This document shows positions 63,124-64,000 of a stretch of DNA of 64,000 nt, one piece after another. Numbering within the stretch: position 1 is the first letter of the stretch; every line of letters starts with the position of its first letter. This DNA comes from Cylindrotheca closterium. Its lineage: Eukaryota; Bacillariophyta; Bacillariophyceae; Bacillariales; Bacillariaceae. The notes under the pieces are model-generated. The model saw only the letters and a program-made list of their open reading frames with translations, had not been told where the DNA came from and searched no databases. The stretch is from assembly GCA_933822405.4 (NCBI GenBank), contig CAKOGP040002091.1:124001-188000 (forward strand). The letters are read 5' to 3'. The translations under genes were made by a program, and so were the position numbers.

Positions 63124-64000
63124 TTATTCGGCATTCATGGAGGCTACTCGAGCTTGTTCAACTGTGACTTTTCGCTTGACTTCCTTGTCAATCGCAGTTC
63201 GAATGGCATCTACACAAACTCGCTTCTCGTCACGATTGGCACACAGTACAACCACCTTTTTGCGGGGGTGGAAAATGTCGAATCGTCGCTGGCCATTCTT
63301 GGCGTCTGGGGGGAACCAGTCCACTACTTTCATTTGCACCAGCGGCAGTTCTTCATGGACCTTGAAGAAGGCTGATTTGGATATCTGTTTGGCATAGATC
63401 AGCATATCCGAGAACAGAAAGAATCTGTATTCCACACGCCGACCAGTGGTATTTGCTTGCTTGATCAAGTCATCGTGCCGGATAAAGGTGCGACTGGGAT
63501 CCGCAAGGAGAAATGCTGCGTTCTTGAGTTGGCCAACTGCCGATTTCATTGCTTTGGTTTCTTCGGTTCCAGTGTCGTCGAAACTCAAGCTCTGCATGAG
63601 CTGATTGATTTGACCAAGTGATTGGAGTTTTCCTTTATCGCTTGAAATGTTGCCATTCTCGACATTGTGGTATAGGTCATCAGTGTTTGAATCGTCAAAT
63701 TGCCCAAATTGACCAAACGGTGAAGAAGATTTCATTTTATTCAATCGCCGCATCCTTCCAAGTTGGCTCAGAAAGGCTTTCCTTTCAATCGGCAATTCAA
63801 GACACACAGTCAGGGAAAGCATATACTTTAGCAAATCAATCGAGAGCTCCATGCCCTTTCTGTCCAGATGAGCAACATCCAAGCCTGTGTTGACAAGACT
63901 ATGGAAGAAATGCCAGATCTTCATGAGAAGATTCCTCGTCAAGTCTCTGGCTGCATTTTTTGAAGCCCCATCGTATAACTGATGAGCGTAATCCTCCAGT
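63124..64000 (-). CDS. C-terminal part of a PH-like domain protein (partial)
   Basis: The frame is open from the right edge (visible start LEDYAHQLYDGASKNAARDL) to the stop at 63124, 291 residues. The first 110 residues are helical (KIWHFFHSLVNTGLDVAHLD, MELSIDLLKYMLSLTVCLEL). The last 130 contain FIRHDDLIKQ, YRFFLFSDMLIYAKQ, QMKVVDWFPP, RRFDIFHPRKKVVVLCANRD and a last helix, which is the order of a PH domain of the kind that follows DH or Sec7 exchange domains (FLFxDxLIYA is characteristic). A role in GTPase exchange or membrane binding is therefore possible, but the catalytic region, if any, is outside the window. Confidence 0.65.
   Translation of the reverse strand, partial: LEDYAHQLYDGASKNAARDLTRNLLMKIWHFFHSLVNTGLDVAHLDRKGMELSIDLLKYMLSLTVCLELPIERKAFLSQLGRMRRLNKMKSSSPFGQFGQFDDSNTDDLYHNVENGNISSDKGKLQSLGQINQLMQSLSFDDTGTEETKAMKSAVGQLKNAAFLLADPSRTFIRHDDLIKQANTTGRRVEYRFFLFSDMLIYAKQISKSAFFKVHEELPLVQMKVVDWFPPDAKNGQRRFDIFHPRKKVVVLCANRDEKRVCVDAIRTAIDKEVKRKVTVEQARVASMNAE

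Overview
The window looks like nuclear DNA of a diatom, most likely a raphid pennate. The grounds are genes with a few short GT-AG introns (about 75-250 bases), Thr/Pro- and Ser/Pro-rich stalked surface proteins, LRR proteins without kinases, BspA-type LRRs, paired membrane-anchored sulfotransferases, and secreted proteins joining a choice-of-anchor-A-like domain to a GDPH/von Willebrand D-like domain. Gene density is high (about one gene per 2 kb) on both strands. No species assignment can be made from the sequence alone. No tRNA, rRNA, CRISPR or transposase was seen.

Region 1-14.7 kb is a lineage-specific accessory block. It has a class C-like GPCR (cut by the left edge), a secreted LRR protein, and two nearly identical secreted adhesin-like genes (CAA1, broken by a 10-N gap, and CAA2, complete). 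It also has a broken third member (CAA3) and a second, unrelated 7TM receptor on the minus strand. The block is a tandem segmental duplication, with unit A at about 4.44-8.22 kb and unit B at about 8.23-14.73 kb. Each unit carries LRR 3' end, CAA gene, CAA3-like gene and GPCR start, and each has lost different genes. A perfect 767-base inverted repeat touching the N gap is probably an assembly join, but could be real.

Region 15-24 kb holds a helicase-associated-domain protein, two type II membrane sulfotransferase paralogs flanking the AP-2 sigma subunit, and a CobW/COG0523 GTPase. Region 24-30.3 kb holds two membrane-anchored stalk proteins with the same C-terminal cysteine domain on either side of a BspA-type LRR protein. 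Region 30.8-37.8 kb has an unrecognised 171-residue protein, a PH-like membrane protein, a CxxC protein with a decayed relative, a possible mitochondrial RbfA and a TPR protein. Region 38-45.4 kb has a duplicated Ser-rich gene pair, a proteasome beta1-type subunit with a signal-like leader, a Rab8-like GTPase and a small secreted or organellar protein.

Region 46-64 kb is mostly housekeeping: a two-part thioredoxin-fold protein, mitochondrial citrate synthase, glutathione reductase, a second CxxC protein, a seven-exon LRR membrane protein, EngB GTPase, a long coiled-coil protein, CHMP6/VPS20 and the C-terminus of a PH-like protein. The 53-kb CxxC gene and its 3' flank recur as a decayed relic at 34.4-35.0 kb.

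The most interesting element is the CAA/GDPH adhesin cluster lying next to LRR and GPCR genes. It may be a surface-adhesion and sensing locus in active birth-and-death evolution; that functional reading is inference.
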